DNA from: Chaunax sp. Z400
Lineage: Eukaryota > Chordata > Actinopteri > Lophiiformes > Chaunacidae
Direction of reading: 5' to 3'
Assembly (NCBI GenBank): GCA_037577475.1
Contig: CM075202.1
Span: 11,651,501-11,715,500, forward strand
Length of the DNA: 64,000 nucleotides
In this document: positions 49,308-60,844 of the stretch, in pieces
How positions within the stretch are numbered: the stretch's first letter is position 1
How the letters are laid out: every line of letters begins with the position of its first letter
Translations under genes and position numbers: made by a program
The notes under the pieces: generated by a model
What the model was told of the DNA's origin: nothing
The model's database searches: none
What the model saw: the letters and a program-made list of their open reading frames with translations, nothing else

Positions 49308-52300
49308 CTAATAGAAACGAGAAACAAAATGTTTTTTTTAAATAAATCAGTTTCAAAAAGTAGTTGACAAGATAAAACTGATGACATCAAGTTTATGCGT
49401 AAAGCTATCCACCTCTGAGCCAGTTCTTTAGATATTTCCTCCAGTGTGCGACCTTTGGTCTCAGGGATACAGAGGATGACAAATACCAGTAGAACAAAGC
49501 ACATGGCGGCGTAGAGGAAGATCACACTGGGAACACCTATCTTTTCTGGAGAAATGAGAGCAGAGACACATAAACTGAGTCAGCATACTTGTGTGTTGTG
49601 CTGCTTGTACTGCTACATTGAAGTGCCCTAAAAGATGAACAAAACATGCAGTGCATATCTAAGACATGTCTTAGTTGTAGACTTCCTGTTATGCTAACCC
49701 TGCACTATTATGACCACGCAATAGTTGCACAGCATGACAGGCCTTTCGTAGGAAAAGGGTGAATCACGGCTGTTTTCAGAAATGCCAGGGTAAACAAAGT
49801 ACAGTGTACTAGTTTTTGTCACAAACACTGCAAACATCTTTATTTGCCTGTTCTGGGAAAAACACTCCCACCAGTGAAAAGGGATTAAAACGTTTTCTAC
49901 CGTTGATTAATGTTAGCTGAACGTCATAAAATAATAAAGTTAGGTTGAACGTACAATGGATAAATAATACCCAATCACACATACCAGTGACTGTGAGGAA
50001 GGTCATGGAGATGAGCAGGTTAGTGGCCCAGTTCATGGCCGACACCACAGACACAGCCCTGCCTCTGACTCCCATTGGAAAGATCTCACTGAGAACCACA
50101 TACACCACTGGGAAGGAACGAAAACAATACACACACATACAAGAACATAAGTGGCATTACTAATGAGGCCTACCTACCTTTGTGCAATTTTGATATTTCT
50201 TATTTTAGATTTGTTTCTTCTTTCTTTTATGTGGGGAGTTATACAGTGGGTGAGGTATGAAGCCTTGCAGTCAGGGTCCACAGTGCATTATCTGGGGAAC
50301 TGAAACATTTCAATCTACACTTAACCAGTCTATTTATTGTATGATAACAAGTGTTGTACTTTGTACTTTACAATAGGTGTTACAAGTGGCAGCCATTATC
50401 ACCAAATAAACCAGATAAATCTCACTACAATGTTGGGAATCTCTGTCTGTCTGTATGCACGTATTTCTGTCATTCGCCTACCTCGAAAAACGTTCATCGA
50501 ATCGTCTTCAAACTTGGCATGTGCGTTTTTGGGAGCCCAGGCGCCGTGACAAATTTGGTTCAATTTGAATATGCAACATGTTCGGTTTAGAATAAACATC
50601 GCTCTGTGCAGAAATGGGGGCGTGGCTTCAGAGTCAAGCATGTCCTTACCTATGTCTGGTCTGGTTTCTCAAGAAATTTGCAACCTGCAGTGCCCCAGGC
50701 AAAATAAACAGCCCAGGCCAAACAAATGGCCCAGACTGAATGATGTGGTACTCTGTAAGCTCTGAAAACTGGACGTCTAGTCACAGCAGTACAACTGCTC
50801 TACGCGAGCACTTGAAGTGAAAACACCTGAGCACCAGTCCTGTTTCCTTTGTTAACACGTAGAAGGTGTTTCTGATAGTCGTAATTACTTGTGGATTTGA
50901 ATTTTCGACATGTTTGTTCAACACCGATAATTTTAGTACCCCTGCTGTTATCTAAATGACCTTGCCCATAAAGTGTAGGAGTATTTTAAACAGAGATCCA
51001 AGATTGTGGCCGTGTATGCGTGAGGAAAGTGCTTAACCTGTTGTTACAGTCTGCTAATCGTTTGAGTGGTTTTCTTTGCCACAGACTTAAGCAAAAAGAC
51101 ATTTTTCAGTCATTATTTTAACTGCATACTTCAGTTAGGACATACATACGGTATAAGTTTCGAGCCAAATGCTTAAGCAAAAAGTCTGATTCTCCAATTC
51201 AGGGTTCTGTGCACTATGTCGGGCTTCATCAAACTTTGAATAAAGAGGCGAACAGCTCTCAGCAGTGGGGGTGCGGCTTTGGGGCTCTGTTGACCGAGTC
51301 CAGCATGTCCTTACCTATGGGCGGTCTTTAGTTGCCGTGGCTCATTAACTGCGGGTAACGTTTGCTGCCGGATGATGGATATAACGGATATATATGGATT
51401 TAACGTTACTAAGGTTAGAACCCACTGACTGCAGTTCACCTATGCTGTCAGCCTTTGCACCAGCATGACATGTAGACTCTTGCATTGCTAGATAATGCAA
51501 CTTTATCATGACAGGTTTATTGTTGAAGGCCCAAGGAGGAACACAGTGCAAAGTTGTTTCTCAAGATAGCTGCAATCACCAATACCACAGGTCAAATTAA
51601 ACAGCCCATTCCGAAAAGGCATTTTAGAACGGGCACTGCACTAGTTTCTTTAAAATACAAATGCCTGTGATTGCATATAGATGCTATATGTTATTCTATC
51701 GTGCTGATGCAGAAGGAATGACCTACTGTAGACTGGGAAGACTCAAATGTGTGCTTATTGAAATGCAGATATGCAGTAAGTCTATTGAGGATAGATAACG
51801 TAGGGGTGTCCTGAGGGGTAAATACATTGAAGATCACCAGTCACCAGTTCATATCATTGTGCAACACAAGTAGGTGAATAAAAACAAATAAATGGGTGCT
51901 TACTTGGGCCGAGGCTAATGGAGAAGGCTGCCACGTACACCAGCAAGCTGATCAGTGATGCCAACTTCAATGAGGAGGACACTTCTACATGAGTCAGTCC
52001 CCCATCTGACTGTCCAATCCCATCATCCTCTCTGTTAGTCTCTTCTGCCTCTTCACTCTTCCACTGGCTGGGAATACCAGTGGGAAAAATGTCACTTTCA
52101 AAGTCCACAGTGGTTATGTTTAAATCCCCTTGCATATGTGTGTGGTTTTGTATAGTCTGACTTTTACACAGGCTGGTGAGGTGAGTGTGGCTTTGCATTG
52201 TTAATGTTCCAAGTGCAAGTAGTGATATTCCCATTGCGACAGCACCCACACACAAAAAGCTCTTGGGTCCCACACGGTCAACCAGCAACACAGCTGGGAT

Positions 52301-55300
52301 GGTGCCAACTACCTTGACCACTCCAAACCCTGTGGAGGCCAGGGTTGCTGCAGCATCACTGTTGAAGCCAACACTGTGAAGAAGTGGTGAAGCATAGGAG
52401 AGGATGTTGGGTTGGCCAGTAGCCTGCAGAAGGAAAACTAAGGACACACCTGTTAACAGCCGTGAGCGCAAGTTGGACTTGGCACTGAACAACTCCCAGA
52501 AACTATGCTCCGATTCCTCTTTCAGTCCTGTCTGAATGTCTCTGAGCTCCAGTTCTACTTGCTCCTGAACTCCACCTCTCATTCTGGCCAGCACTACCCT
52601 GGCCTGGTCCACTTTCCCCTTTGCAACCAGGAAGCGTGGACTGCGTGGGAGGAACGAGAGTACACTGATCTGCAGCAATGCTGGGGGGATTACTAGTCCA
52701 AATGTATATGCCCAGCCATGGGGCAGAGTAGCAAACGCGTAACTACAGCTGAATCCCAGCATTACACCTATAACCAACATCAGCTCATACAGAGTCACCA
52801 GCAGGCCCCTCCTCTCCCTCGGTGAGATCTCTGCAATGTACAGACATGCTGCTGTCCCTGACAGTGCTGTTCCCATGCCAACTATCACCCGGCCCAGTGT
52901 GAGTGTCATAAGTGAGGAGACAGCAATAAGCAGGCAGCTCCCTCCGACCACCACGGTGGCGCTCAGCAGCAAAGAGCAGTGGCGGCCGTAGCGATCCAGT
53001 ATCGGTCCTCCGGCCAGACAGATGAGGAGAGCGCCGACCAGGTGGGAACTGACCAGCAGTTCCTGTTCCCGACAGGAAAGAGAGAGCAGGCCCCGCAGTT
53101 GCAACAGAACTCCAGAGGTCAGGCCCATTTCATAACCCAGCATCAGACCGCTCAGAGAGGCCGCTACAGCTGCAACCACCACCAGCCAGCTGCAGTCTGG
53201 AGAAGGGGACAGAGAGACAGTTAGATAACAGCTAGCCAACAAAAAGCCTTGGACCAAATGTCCATCCTAAATGAATCAGGCATGGTTGATTTACCCATAA
53301 GAGCAGACATGAAAAAGGTGGTATAATTGTGTAATACATGAGGGTGTACAATTTTTAAACATTAGTAATGATATTAGTATCACTATGATTTTCAGAATGT
53401 GCAGGACTTCAGGCGCATTTAAGCCTAAAAGTTAAAATACACATGTACTTATTTATTGCTCTGCAGCTGTCCTATTCAATGTTGGGTTACTGACCTTTTT
53501 TGTCCTTATGAAAATAAATGTTTAATGACAGTTGAAACAACCACTGTGGTTTTGCACAATCCTTCTTCAGCTTGACGGCTTCCCTAACCGCTGGTGTCCA
53601 CCACCGGGTTCTGGGATTACCGCCATGACAGGCACCCACAACCTTACGGCCACAGCTCCAGGCAGCCGCCTCAACCATGGAGGTGCGGAACATAGTCCAT
53701 TCGGACTCAATGTCCCAAGCCTCCCTCGGAATACAGTCGAAGTTCTGCCGGAGGTGAGAGTTGAAGATCTCCCGGACAGGGGGCTCTGCTAAACGCACCC
53801 AGCACACCCTCACTGTACATTTGGGTGCACCAGGCCTGTCCGGCATCCTCCCCCCGTCATTGGATCCAACTCACCACCAGGTGGTGATCAGTTGACAGCT
53901 CAGCACCTCTCTTCACCCGAATGTCCAGAACATATGGTCGTAGGTCTGCTGATACAACTAAAAAGTCAATCATAGACCTACGACCTAGGGCGTCCTGGTG
54001 CCAAGTGCACTTATGAACACCCTTATGTTCGAACATGGTGTTCGTTATGGACAAACCATGACTAGCACAGAAGTCCAATCACTGAGCACCACTCGGATTC
54101 AGATCAGGCAGGCTGTAAATTAGCTTGCTTTGTGTTATTATGATAACTTAAACTATCAATATCCTAAAAAGTATTGTAGCATGCTGAAATTTATTATTGC
54201 ATTAATTTGACAAAATTATATGCTTTTTGCTCTGGAGTGCTTGTTATTACAACACATCACACTACTTTATTTTATCACCCTCTTGCATCACCCAGGCAGG
54301 ACGTCACTAACTGTGTGAAAGACTTAACTCATGATGCCATGGTGTTGTATGACTAACCATTTTCTATTGAAATATTTCTAAAGAAGTAATTACTGCTTAA
54401 CCGATAATTATTCAGAACACATTTAAACACAGGCTACTTGGGCTTATGACCTCAAAGATATTATCTCAAGGTATGCTGGGAAACTCCACCCGCCTATCCT
54501 CAACACAACAGTATCTATTTACCCATTGTGCAAAAGCACAGAAGTTTGGTTGTTGTAACTGTCATTAAACATTTATTTTCATAATGGCAAAAAACGTCAG
54601 CAACCCAACATTGAACAGGAAAGCTGCAGAACAATAAACAAGTATTTGTGAATCTATTCTGGTGTGTGCTACTGCCACGACTGTTAAGAGCATTCCATGT
54701 AACAGATCTGAATGTGAATTAATGATTTTAGAAGCTGGGACAGCAAATACCTGAGTAGAGTTTTACGAAGCGAAAGCACCATTTATCCAACTTTTCTCAC
54801 ATAACAAAAGGGCTGTTTCCCATGAGAAGTAGTGGAGGACAAGTAGAAAGTGGTGTGAACAGAAAACAGGCTATTCAAGTAAAGTAGCTCTAATTTGTGG
54901 GGTACTTAAGTAGAAGAGTAATATACTTAGTTACATTGTGGGATGTAACTAAGTACTGAAAAAAGTGAATGTTCCCAGTACTTGGTTTGTTTAAATGAAC
55001 AAAACTCAAGTAAACTGAGTTTGACAGTTTTCTTGATGCTTAAATACAAGTAACTAAAAAAAATGAGTATTTTATGAAATAATTCAATTTAATTAGAAAT
55101 ACTGAGTTGACCTAACTCAGTTTATCAACTTGTTAATAACACTCATTTTATTTTAGTTACTTGTACTCCACTGTTTTTCATGGGAAACAGCCCTTTTGTT
55201 ATATGAGAAAAGTTGGATAAATGGTGCTTTTGCTTCGTAAAACTCTACTCAGGTATCAGATATTCTACCCAGCTTCTAAAATCTTTAATTCACATTCAGA

Positions 55301-58300
55301 TCTGTTACATGGAATGCTCTTAACAGTCGTGGCAGTAGTACACACCAGAATAGATTCACAAATACTTGTTTATTGTTCTGCAGCTGTCCTGTTCAATGTT
55401 GGGTTGCTGACATTTTTTGCCTATATGAAAATAAATGTTTAATGACAGTTACAACAACCAAACTTCTGTGCTTTTGCACAATGGGTAAATAGATACTGTC
55501 GCGTTGAGGATAGGTGGGTGGAGTTTCCCAGCATACCTTGAGACAATGTATTGGAGGCCATAAGCCCAAGTATCCTGTGTTTAAATGTATTCTGAATAAT
55601 TATCGGTTAAAAGTATACTCCCACTCAGTATTTTCCTTCTCAAGGCATGTGAAGAATTTTTAAAGTAACAACGATATTTTTATTCAGTAGGACGAATGCT
55701 ATTCTACAGCCTTATATAACGGTCATATTTTCAGCACAGCGGAATACAGAGGACTATTCCGATTTTAAGCTAGTGAAGGGCGAAAAATACAAAGTAAACA
55801 ATGCGCCATTTTGAAATTCGGGAACGGCGCTCTTCCTCAAGGGCTTCCCCAGGCACATGCGAAGCAGTTTTAAATCTGCGAGATCATGGAGATCACGGAA
55901 GTGTGGACGACCTAAAATAACAGATAGTGTGTGGAAAAGGTGTCGAGTATCTGAACAAAAGAAACAAAGAGCAAAACTAGTAAATATTGGAGAGCAGAAG
56001 GATCGATGGGAGCTACTGCAATCGAAATCTGGACCCGCACGGCTGGCTTGCGCATACGCTTAAGCAACGGGAAGCTGCAGGGAAACGGCTGCCGGGTCGG
56101 AAATCCAAAACAAATCTACCCACGGAGTTCCCTTTTGTTTGGCATGTTTTCGTTTGAATTATGCATTGACATTTGACCAAATAATATAATGATATGTATT
56201 AATTGATATGCCGCATTTTGGGTGGAATGTATTTTGTACGCCTAGGCTGTTAGTTGAGTGGGAGCATACCTTTAAGCAGTAATTAGTTCTTATTATAAAA
56301 CACTTCTTATAAAATATTTCATTAGAAAATGGTTAGTTATATAAAACCATTGCACCATGAGTTAAGTCTTTCACACGGTTAGTGACGTCCCACCTGGGTG
56401 ATACAAGAGGTAAAATAAAGTAGTGTGATGTATTGTAATAAGCAAAAAGCAAATAATTTTGTCAAATTCATGCAGTAAGAAATTTCCGCATGCTACAATA
56501 CTTTTTAGGATAGTAAATGTATGAACACATAGTAATGAAAAAAATAGGATGAGATACAGAACCAAATTCATTCTATGTTTGGTCATGAGACACCAAGGTA
56601 GTGCAAGCAGAAATGGCCATTGCTCATTTCACGTTGGAAGAAAAAAGGTTATCTCTGACAGCTTGATACCAGAGTGGAGATACTCATCAAAACCAGATAT
56701 AAATCAGTGTAACACAAAAACAAAAGAAACTTGGTTTACAGAACTATGACTTTTGGCAGGAACACAGGTTTTTCTCCCCGAAGGTTTCCCCCAATCATGA
56801 AGTCACCTTAACATTGCTGACTGTGTGGAATTAGAGGTCAGAAGTTCACAAGAGGAATGCTGGAGCAATCTTGTGAATCATTGTGTGTCTCTGTGTGTGT
56901 GTGTGTGTGTGTGTGAGGAGCAAATGGTTACATTGCATTGTCTTGCATTTGTCGCTGTGTAGTAACACACATTCATTATAATTACACCTGGACAAATAGG
57001 AGAAAAAAAAAACACAGAAAGCTATTCACATATTGTATGTATTTTTCAAATGTAAGAATGGAAAAAAGGTTTATGATATTAGTAAAAGCAATCATAAACT
57101 TGAATCTTGAGCCCTTGAGTCCTGACCAAGTCTTTCTTTACAACAGGTTGTAAACTTAGATGCCAACACATTTAATTGCAACTGGCCTAATAATCATGAA
57201 AGTGAGACTTTTCCCTTTATGTTAAATTTCCATGATGCAACATGCAACAAAAACAGAGATGCAGCTGCAAACAGCAGGGTTCTAGAAGGTCTATAAAGAC
57301 TGTTTGCATTGTGAGCCCTCTCTCAGTCCTTTTCCATAAGTGACATTATCTAATGATGGGATAAGTATATATTTAATATTTTATCTGTACTGCAAGTTAT
57401 GTATTAATGTGGCAATAAGTCTTAGCTTACATGTACTACTTTAGGGTTTCTTTCTGAACCATTTAAAATGTGTTTGATGTATAATACTCTGGTAATACAC
57501 TTGTTAAATTACAACATTTGTGTCTTATATTTTGTCATGAAACAACTAATCCTACTTTTTCACTCCCCATACAAATTCTGAATACTAAACTCAGAATAGA
57601 GACAATTACTACGTTGATACCTTGCTGATAAGGAGTATTTATCTGATACCAGTGTTCTACTGTGTGGAAATGATTAGGATTACTCCTCTATTGTGCGAAG
57701 GAACAAGACTTTAAAAAAACGTTGCTTCTACTTGGCTATAAGTTAGAATATTAATACAGCAACATTTGTAATGCATATTACAGCTAGTCTCTGTATTATT
57801 TAAGTCCACGTGTTTGTGTACCTTAAAAAACATTTACCAAATGTCCAATGAGGGGAGATTTTGATCTTGGGAAATGTTGTTCAGCTTACCATGACTCGTG
57901 AGGTCTTAGCTATCCCAATTGGTCATACTGAATATAAACCGGAGGGGTAAATGGTTAAACATAATGAATGTATTTTTAATATTTATGGGCACGTAGTTTG
58001 GGATGAGTGTGTCACGGTCAGAGTGGCCTGGGTCACAGAGCATCATAAACAAGTTTTGGCGTCAACATCAAAGTTAATCAGTGTTTGAGGAAACAATACA
58101 TGTGAGGAAGTTGAACATGCAAAAAATGAAATTTATTTTAGCTGAAGTCCAAGTTCCAGCACTTATTAGATAATAATTTTTGAGTTATCTAGATAACTAA
58201 ATCAAACCACCTCTTGGAACAGGTTAGCATTTAGGATATCTTGATTTTTGATATAATGAAGTTTTATGTTCGACTCCGGTGTTTTTGGAGGCTCAATGTT

Positions 58301-58609
58301 GGAAGCCAGGTAATGTAAACTGAAGGGAGGATCCCATCAGCACCTTAATTAAGTCAACACACCCTCACTAAACATCTCCTTTTTAATCTCTGAATCATAA
58401 GTATTGTGTAACCTTTAAAAAACAACAACACTGACACACCTGTGGCTTAGAAATGTATTAATAATATAAACATGTTATTTTATCAGATCGAAAAAAACAT
58501 TCGGATGTTTGTGTGTACCTGGACCTTTGGTCGGGGCCAGTTTCTGGGCCTCAGATGAGGGGTTGTCTGAGAGGTAGGTCATCTTCTTGGTCTCACTATT
58601 GGAGTCCAT
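49214..58609 (-). CDS. slc2a12: Slc2a12 (GLUT12), facilitative hexose transporter
   Basis: Five coding exons on the minus strand: 58609-58519, 53196-51904, 50107-49985, 49545-49413 and 49307-49214. They total 1734 bp, 577 residues plus stop (human: 617), and all splice phases close. Sugar-transporter landmarks in order: TM1 GYEMGLTSGVLLQL (about 51-64), DRYGR after TM2, GRVIVGMG, PRERRG, PRSPRFLV after TM6, QATGQPNILSYAS in TM7, DRVGPKSFL, and a long extracellular loop 9 with N-glycosylation sequons NHT and NIT. These are followed by SISLGPMVYVVLSEIFP (TM10) and PETKGRTLEEIS after TM12. Long loop 9, TGQPNI and GPM(x)(x)VLSEIFP identify GLUT12 (class III) rather than GLUT10. It is a plasma/endomembrane glucose transporter. 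It is convergent with tbpl1, as in other vertebrates. Confidence 0.96.
49413..49545 (-). CDS. slc2a12: slc2a12 coding exon 4 (TM12)
   Basis: 133 bp coding (E)KIGVPSVIFLYAAMCF, the last membrane helix, then CIPETKGRTLEEISKELAQ. Acceptor TTTCTCCAG|AA, donor CAGAG|GTGGAT (phase 2). Confidence 0.94.
49985..50107 (-). CDS. slc2a12: slc2a12 coding exon 3 (TM10-11)
   Basis: 123 bp coding (M)VYVVLSEIFPMGVRGRA, then NWATNLLISMTFLTVT. Acceptor CCTTCCCAG|TG, donor ACTG|GTATGT (phase 1). Confidence 0.95.
50430..51650. repeat. Composite interspersed-repeat region in slc2a12 intron
   Basis: A GTCT-rich start (50437-50452) leads into 'cgaaaaacgttcatcgaatcg' and 'ttcaaacttggcatgtgcg'. The block '(g)gggg(c/t)g(t/c)gg(c/c)tt...gt(c)...cagcatgtccttacctatg' occurs twice, at about 50617-50656 and 51266-51318. 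The end reads 'gaacgggcactgcactagt' (51631-51649). The two matching blocks and these flanks suggest a non-autonomous element with internal duplication or two tandem copies. No transposase is readable. Confidence 0.5.
51904..53196 (-). CDS. slc2a12: slc2a12 coding exon 2 (TM1-TM9/10)
   Basis: 1293 bp coding 431 residues: (D)CSWLVVVAAVAASLSGL through SLLVYVAAFSISLGP. A single large exon carrying most of the transporter is typical for this gene. Acceptor CCTTCTCCAG|AC, donor GGCCCAA|GTAAGC (phase 1). Confidence 0.96.
53447..53560. repeat. Orphan fragment of the foldback-element arm
   Basis: This matches the right arm at about 55361-55485 closely: 'tttattg(c/t)tctgcagctgtcc', 'ttcaatgttgggtt(a/g)ctgac', 'atgaaaataaatgtttaatg', 'acagtt(g/a)(a/c)aacaacca', 'ttttgcacaat'. 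It ends where the LINE fragment begins (about 53561). Confidence 0.85.
53561..54112 (-). mobile_element. LINE fragment (endonuclease C-terminal part and linker)
   Basis: The minus-strand frames 54078-53857 and 53846-53562 belong to one ORF2-type protein. Starting near 54105 it reads NPSGAQ(stop)LDFCASHGLSITNT, then HKCTWHQDALGRRSMIDFLV, RGAELSTDHHLVVSW. After a frameshift plus stop at about 53850 it reads RPGAPKCTVRVCWVRLAEP, REAWDIESEWTMF and GGNPRTRWWTPAVREAVKLK. The RRSMIDFxxVS...ELSTDHHLVxS motifs are the end of an APE-type endonuclease, the rest the linker before the reverse transcriptase. This family is very common in fish; I do not assign its clade. Broken at both ends. Confidence 0.85.
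54160..56512. mobile_element. Foldback element with ~0.7 kb inverted arms
   Basis: The left arm (about 54160-54844) is the imperfect reverse complement of the right arm (about 55159-56512, minus its insertion). Both arms end in TA|TCCTAAAAAG...; TA outside each end would fit a TA target duplication. Landmarks shared in inverted order: 'gcatgctacaatactttttagga', 'gtgatgtattgtaataagc'-like, 'ataattatcggttaa', 'ttcccagcata', 'caatgttgggttgctgac'-like, 'ccagcttctaaaatc', 'catgggaaacagccc'. The loop (54845-55158) is AAGTACTT/ACTCAAGTA-rich. No transposase is readable, so it is non-autonomous. It lies in slc2a12 intron 1. Confidence 0.85.
55611..56271. mobile_element. 661-bp insertion with TIRs and TTAA duplication
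   Basis: It interrupts the right arm exactly at TTAA. The flanks are ...ATCGGTTAA (55602-55610) and TTAAGCAGTAATTA (56272-56285). The left arm of the foldback preserves the unoccupied site as ATCGGTTAAGCAGTAATTA (reverse complement near 54387-54405). Terminal repeats: AAGTATACTCCCACTCAG at the left and, reversed, AGGTATGCTCCCACTCAA at the right, 15 of 18 identical. A TTAA duplication points to piggyBac-type integration; a TAA reading would point to PIF/Harbinger. A 68-codon frame (55857-56063) contains RRxRVSEQKKQRAKLVNIGE-like residues. Confidence 0.85.
58519..58609 (-). CDS. slc2a12: slc2a12 coding exon 1
   Basis: 91 bp coding the cytosolic N-terminus MDSNSETKKMTYLSDNPSSE, AQKLAPTKGP, ending CCAG|GTACAC (phase 1). 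A likely acceptor CTTCCTCTAG|TGTGAG lies 16 bp before the ATG, at about 58627. This suggests an upstream non-coding exon. Confidence 0.88.
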
Positions 58610-59699
58610 CGTCAAACACCTCTCACACTAGAGGAAGTTAAAACAGACACAAACAAAATATTAAAAGAAGAATCCAAAGTTCTTAAATGGTAACTGATGC
58701 CGTAACACAGGCACCTGTACAATATCTTTGCGTAAAAACTAGAGCAAAATATGAAAAAAAAAACTTTGGTTTGAATCAAGAAAGATGTGATCAGAACAAG
58801 GTAATAACATTACAAATTTCACCAGACATCTGGTTCTTGGTACATGACAACCTGCGATACTTGCCGCTATGAGCACTTTTTGATCGATCTCAAAAAAATT
58901 ACAGAGGTTTACTTCTAATACTTAGCCCTACCCAAGGCGAAAATTCACATTCCGTCTTGAGCAGCAGCATGCATATGACTCATCTATAAACAGACAAATG
59001 AAAGGATCCTCATGATGAGGTTGCTCACCTGCAACAAGGTGAACAACCCATGAACCAACAGGTTAAGTTACTTTACTCACTCACCAAAAGAAAGTATAAA
59101 CCAATCCTGGTGCAGGAAAAAGGGTGAAATTGAAGTGATCATAAGACCAGATCGTATTTTTTTCATTTAACTGCAGTCCTGGGGTAAAACCTATACCAGC
59201 TGATGTATAGGGTGTCCCTGTGTACAAGCAGACCTCCAAAGAAAAGCCCTGTCAATTAATACCAGCTGCATGAAGCTCCCAATGGACAGCTGGGAAACAG
59301 AGATGTTGAGAAATTTGGAAGTGCCGAACTTGAGGTTTCTGATTTTTGTGCCTGACCTACGCTTCCAATACCATCTTATGGTTGTCAGAATGAAAATACA
59401 TAAGGAATGACTGAGACTACTGGATGAGCCTATACTTCCTCGCTGTAGTTTTTGTGTCCCCTGAAAGTCTGTGACCTCACCTAAAAATGTTGTGAGGTCA
59501 TTTTGTGAAGGCTAGAATCCAAATACCACCAAGATACCACCATTTTATTTTTTATGGCCAACCTGAGCTGCTCTCTTTAAAATAATGACTTCAAGCACGG
59601 GCTCGTTCGCAAGTCATGTGCAAATTAATCGGGTTTCGCTCCGTGAAAAGTTTTGGTAAGCAGGTATTTAATGAGAGCTCTACGCAGTGACACTACCCT

Positions 59700-59870
59700 A
59701 CCTGACACCCCAGCTGTGTATCAGTTGATAGTTCAGATTCGCTTCGGTCGGTCCATCAGTTTTCTCCTCCTAACTTTGCGACAACTCCTCCTATTGAACG
59801 CTCGTGGAGACGACTTGTTTTGATAAAGCCCTTGCTTATCCCCGCCCATCCCCGTCCAGCCCACCAATAG
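59700..59870 (-). promoter_or_regulatory. slc2a12: slc2a12 promoter and probable non-coding first exon
   Basis: Reading on the minus strand there is an inverted CCAAT box (CCAAT on plus at 59864-59868) and an Sp1-type GC box (CCCCGCCC at 59840-59847). About 140 bp further comes a donor GGTGTCAG|GTAGGG at 59702/59701. The transcript would start near 59770-59820 and splice to the acceptor near 58626. No TATA box is evident. The exon is inferred, not proven. Confidence 0.4.
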
Positions 59871-59874
59871 GAAA

Positions 59875-60339
59875 CGCGGATTTGGCCTGACAAACCCCAA
59901 CGTGACATTCTATTTGCCCAAACATGTCTCATGTGGTGTTTGTAATTTAATTAATTTATCAATTCTTAATTGCTGTGGTTGATATTTCTATGTTGTGTTG
60001 GGTATCAGCAGTATTAAGTTTGTCTGCCTGTGCTATTTTTCAACGTTCATTTATAATTCTTACGTATTATTAAGTTATTTTCTGCTGTGATCGTCATTAT
60101 AACACCTGTGTCAATAATGTTCTCTCACACGGCTTTAGAAAACAAACTTTGGAGCCCACTTGCGGTTTTTAGCTCGGTTCTCTTGACCGATTTCTACGAA
60201 TGCTGCAGGGCTGAGCTGTCACACCTGCCCCGGGATGTCTCGCAGATGACAGAATGTACCCTGTTATGCTGTTTTTTCCTCAGCCTACTACTGTCATTTG
60301 ACTCTCCCTCGGGTGCGTCCGCACATGTGCGTAAGTGTG

Positions 60340-60370
<31 letters not shown>

Positions 60371-60835
60371 TATGCAATGAGACATTAACCAAGATAACTA
60401 TGAGCGTCTTAGTTATTGGAGACTATGTCAACAGATAATCACGTGATTAAGCAACAGCTGTCACGTCAGAGATCTCATTTGTTGATGTAGATTTATTTCA
60501 GGGACTATTGGGCTATCATTGCAGCAAAACTGTTTACAAATGCTAGTCAAGAGTTGTGGAACTGTAAGCCTATCTCAATATGTGTGTTCGTAATCCAATT
60601 TGAAAACGTATAAAATAATTTCTAGATGCCTGCTGATATACAGAAATGTGGTGCAGGCCTGCTGTTTAACATTTTCCTTGCAAGGCTTCTTTTTCAATAC
60701 GTTTACGAGCTTGATAGAAGTCTTTCCCGACAGAACTAGTCTACCCTGCAGGAAAACATTTGTCACACCCATTAAAACATAGATAATGTTGGTTCATGCA
60801 AAAAGTCAATGAATAGGTGATCCATAAGATCCATA
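59875..60835. other. Intergenic, no gene seen
   Basis: Unique-looking DNA with one GT repeat (60343-60371). The 97-codon frame 60087-60380 runs into this repeat and has no recognisable domain. Confidence 0.5.
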
Positions 60836-60844
60836 AGGTCATCC

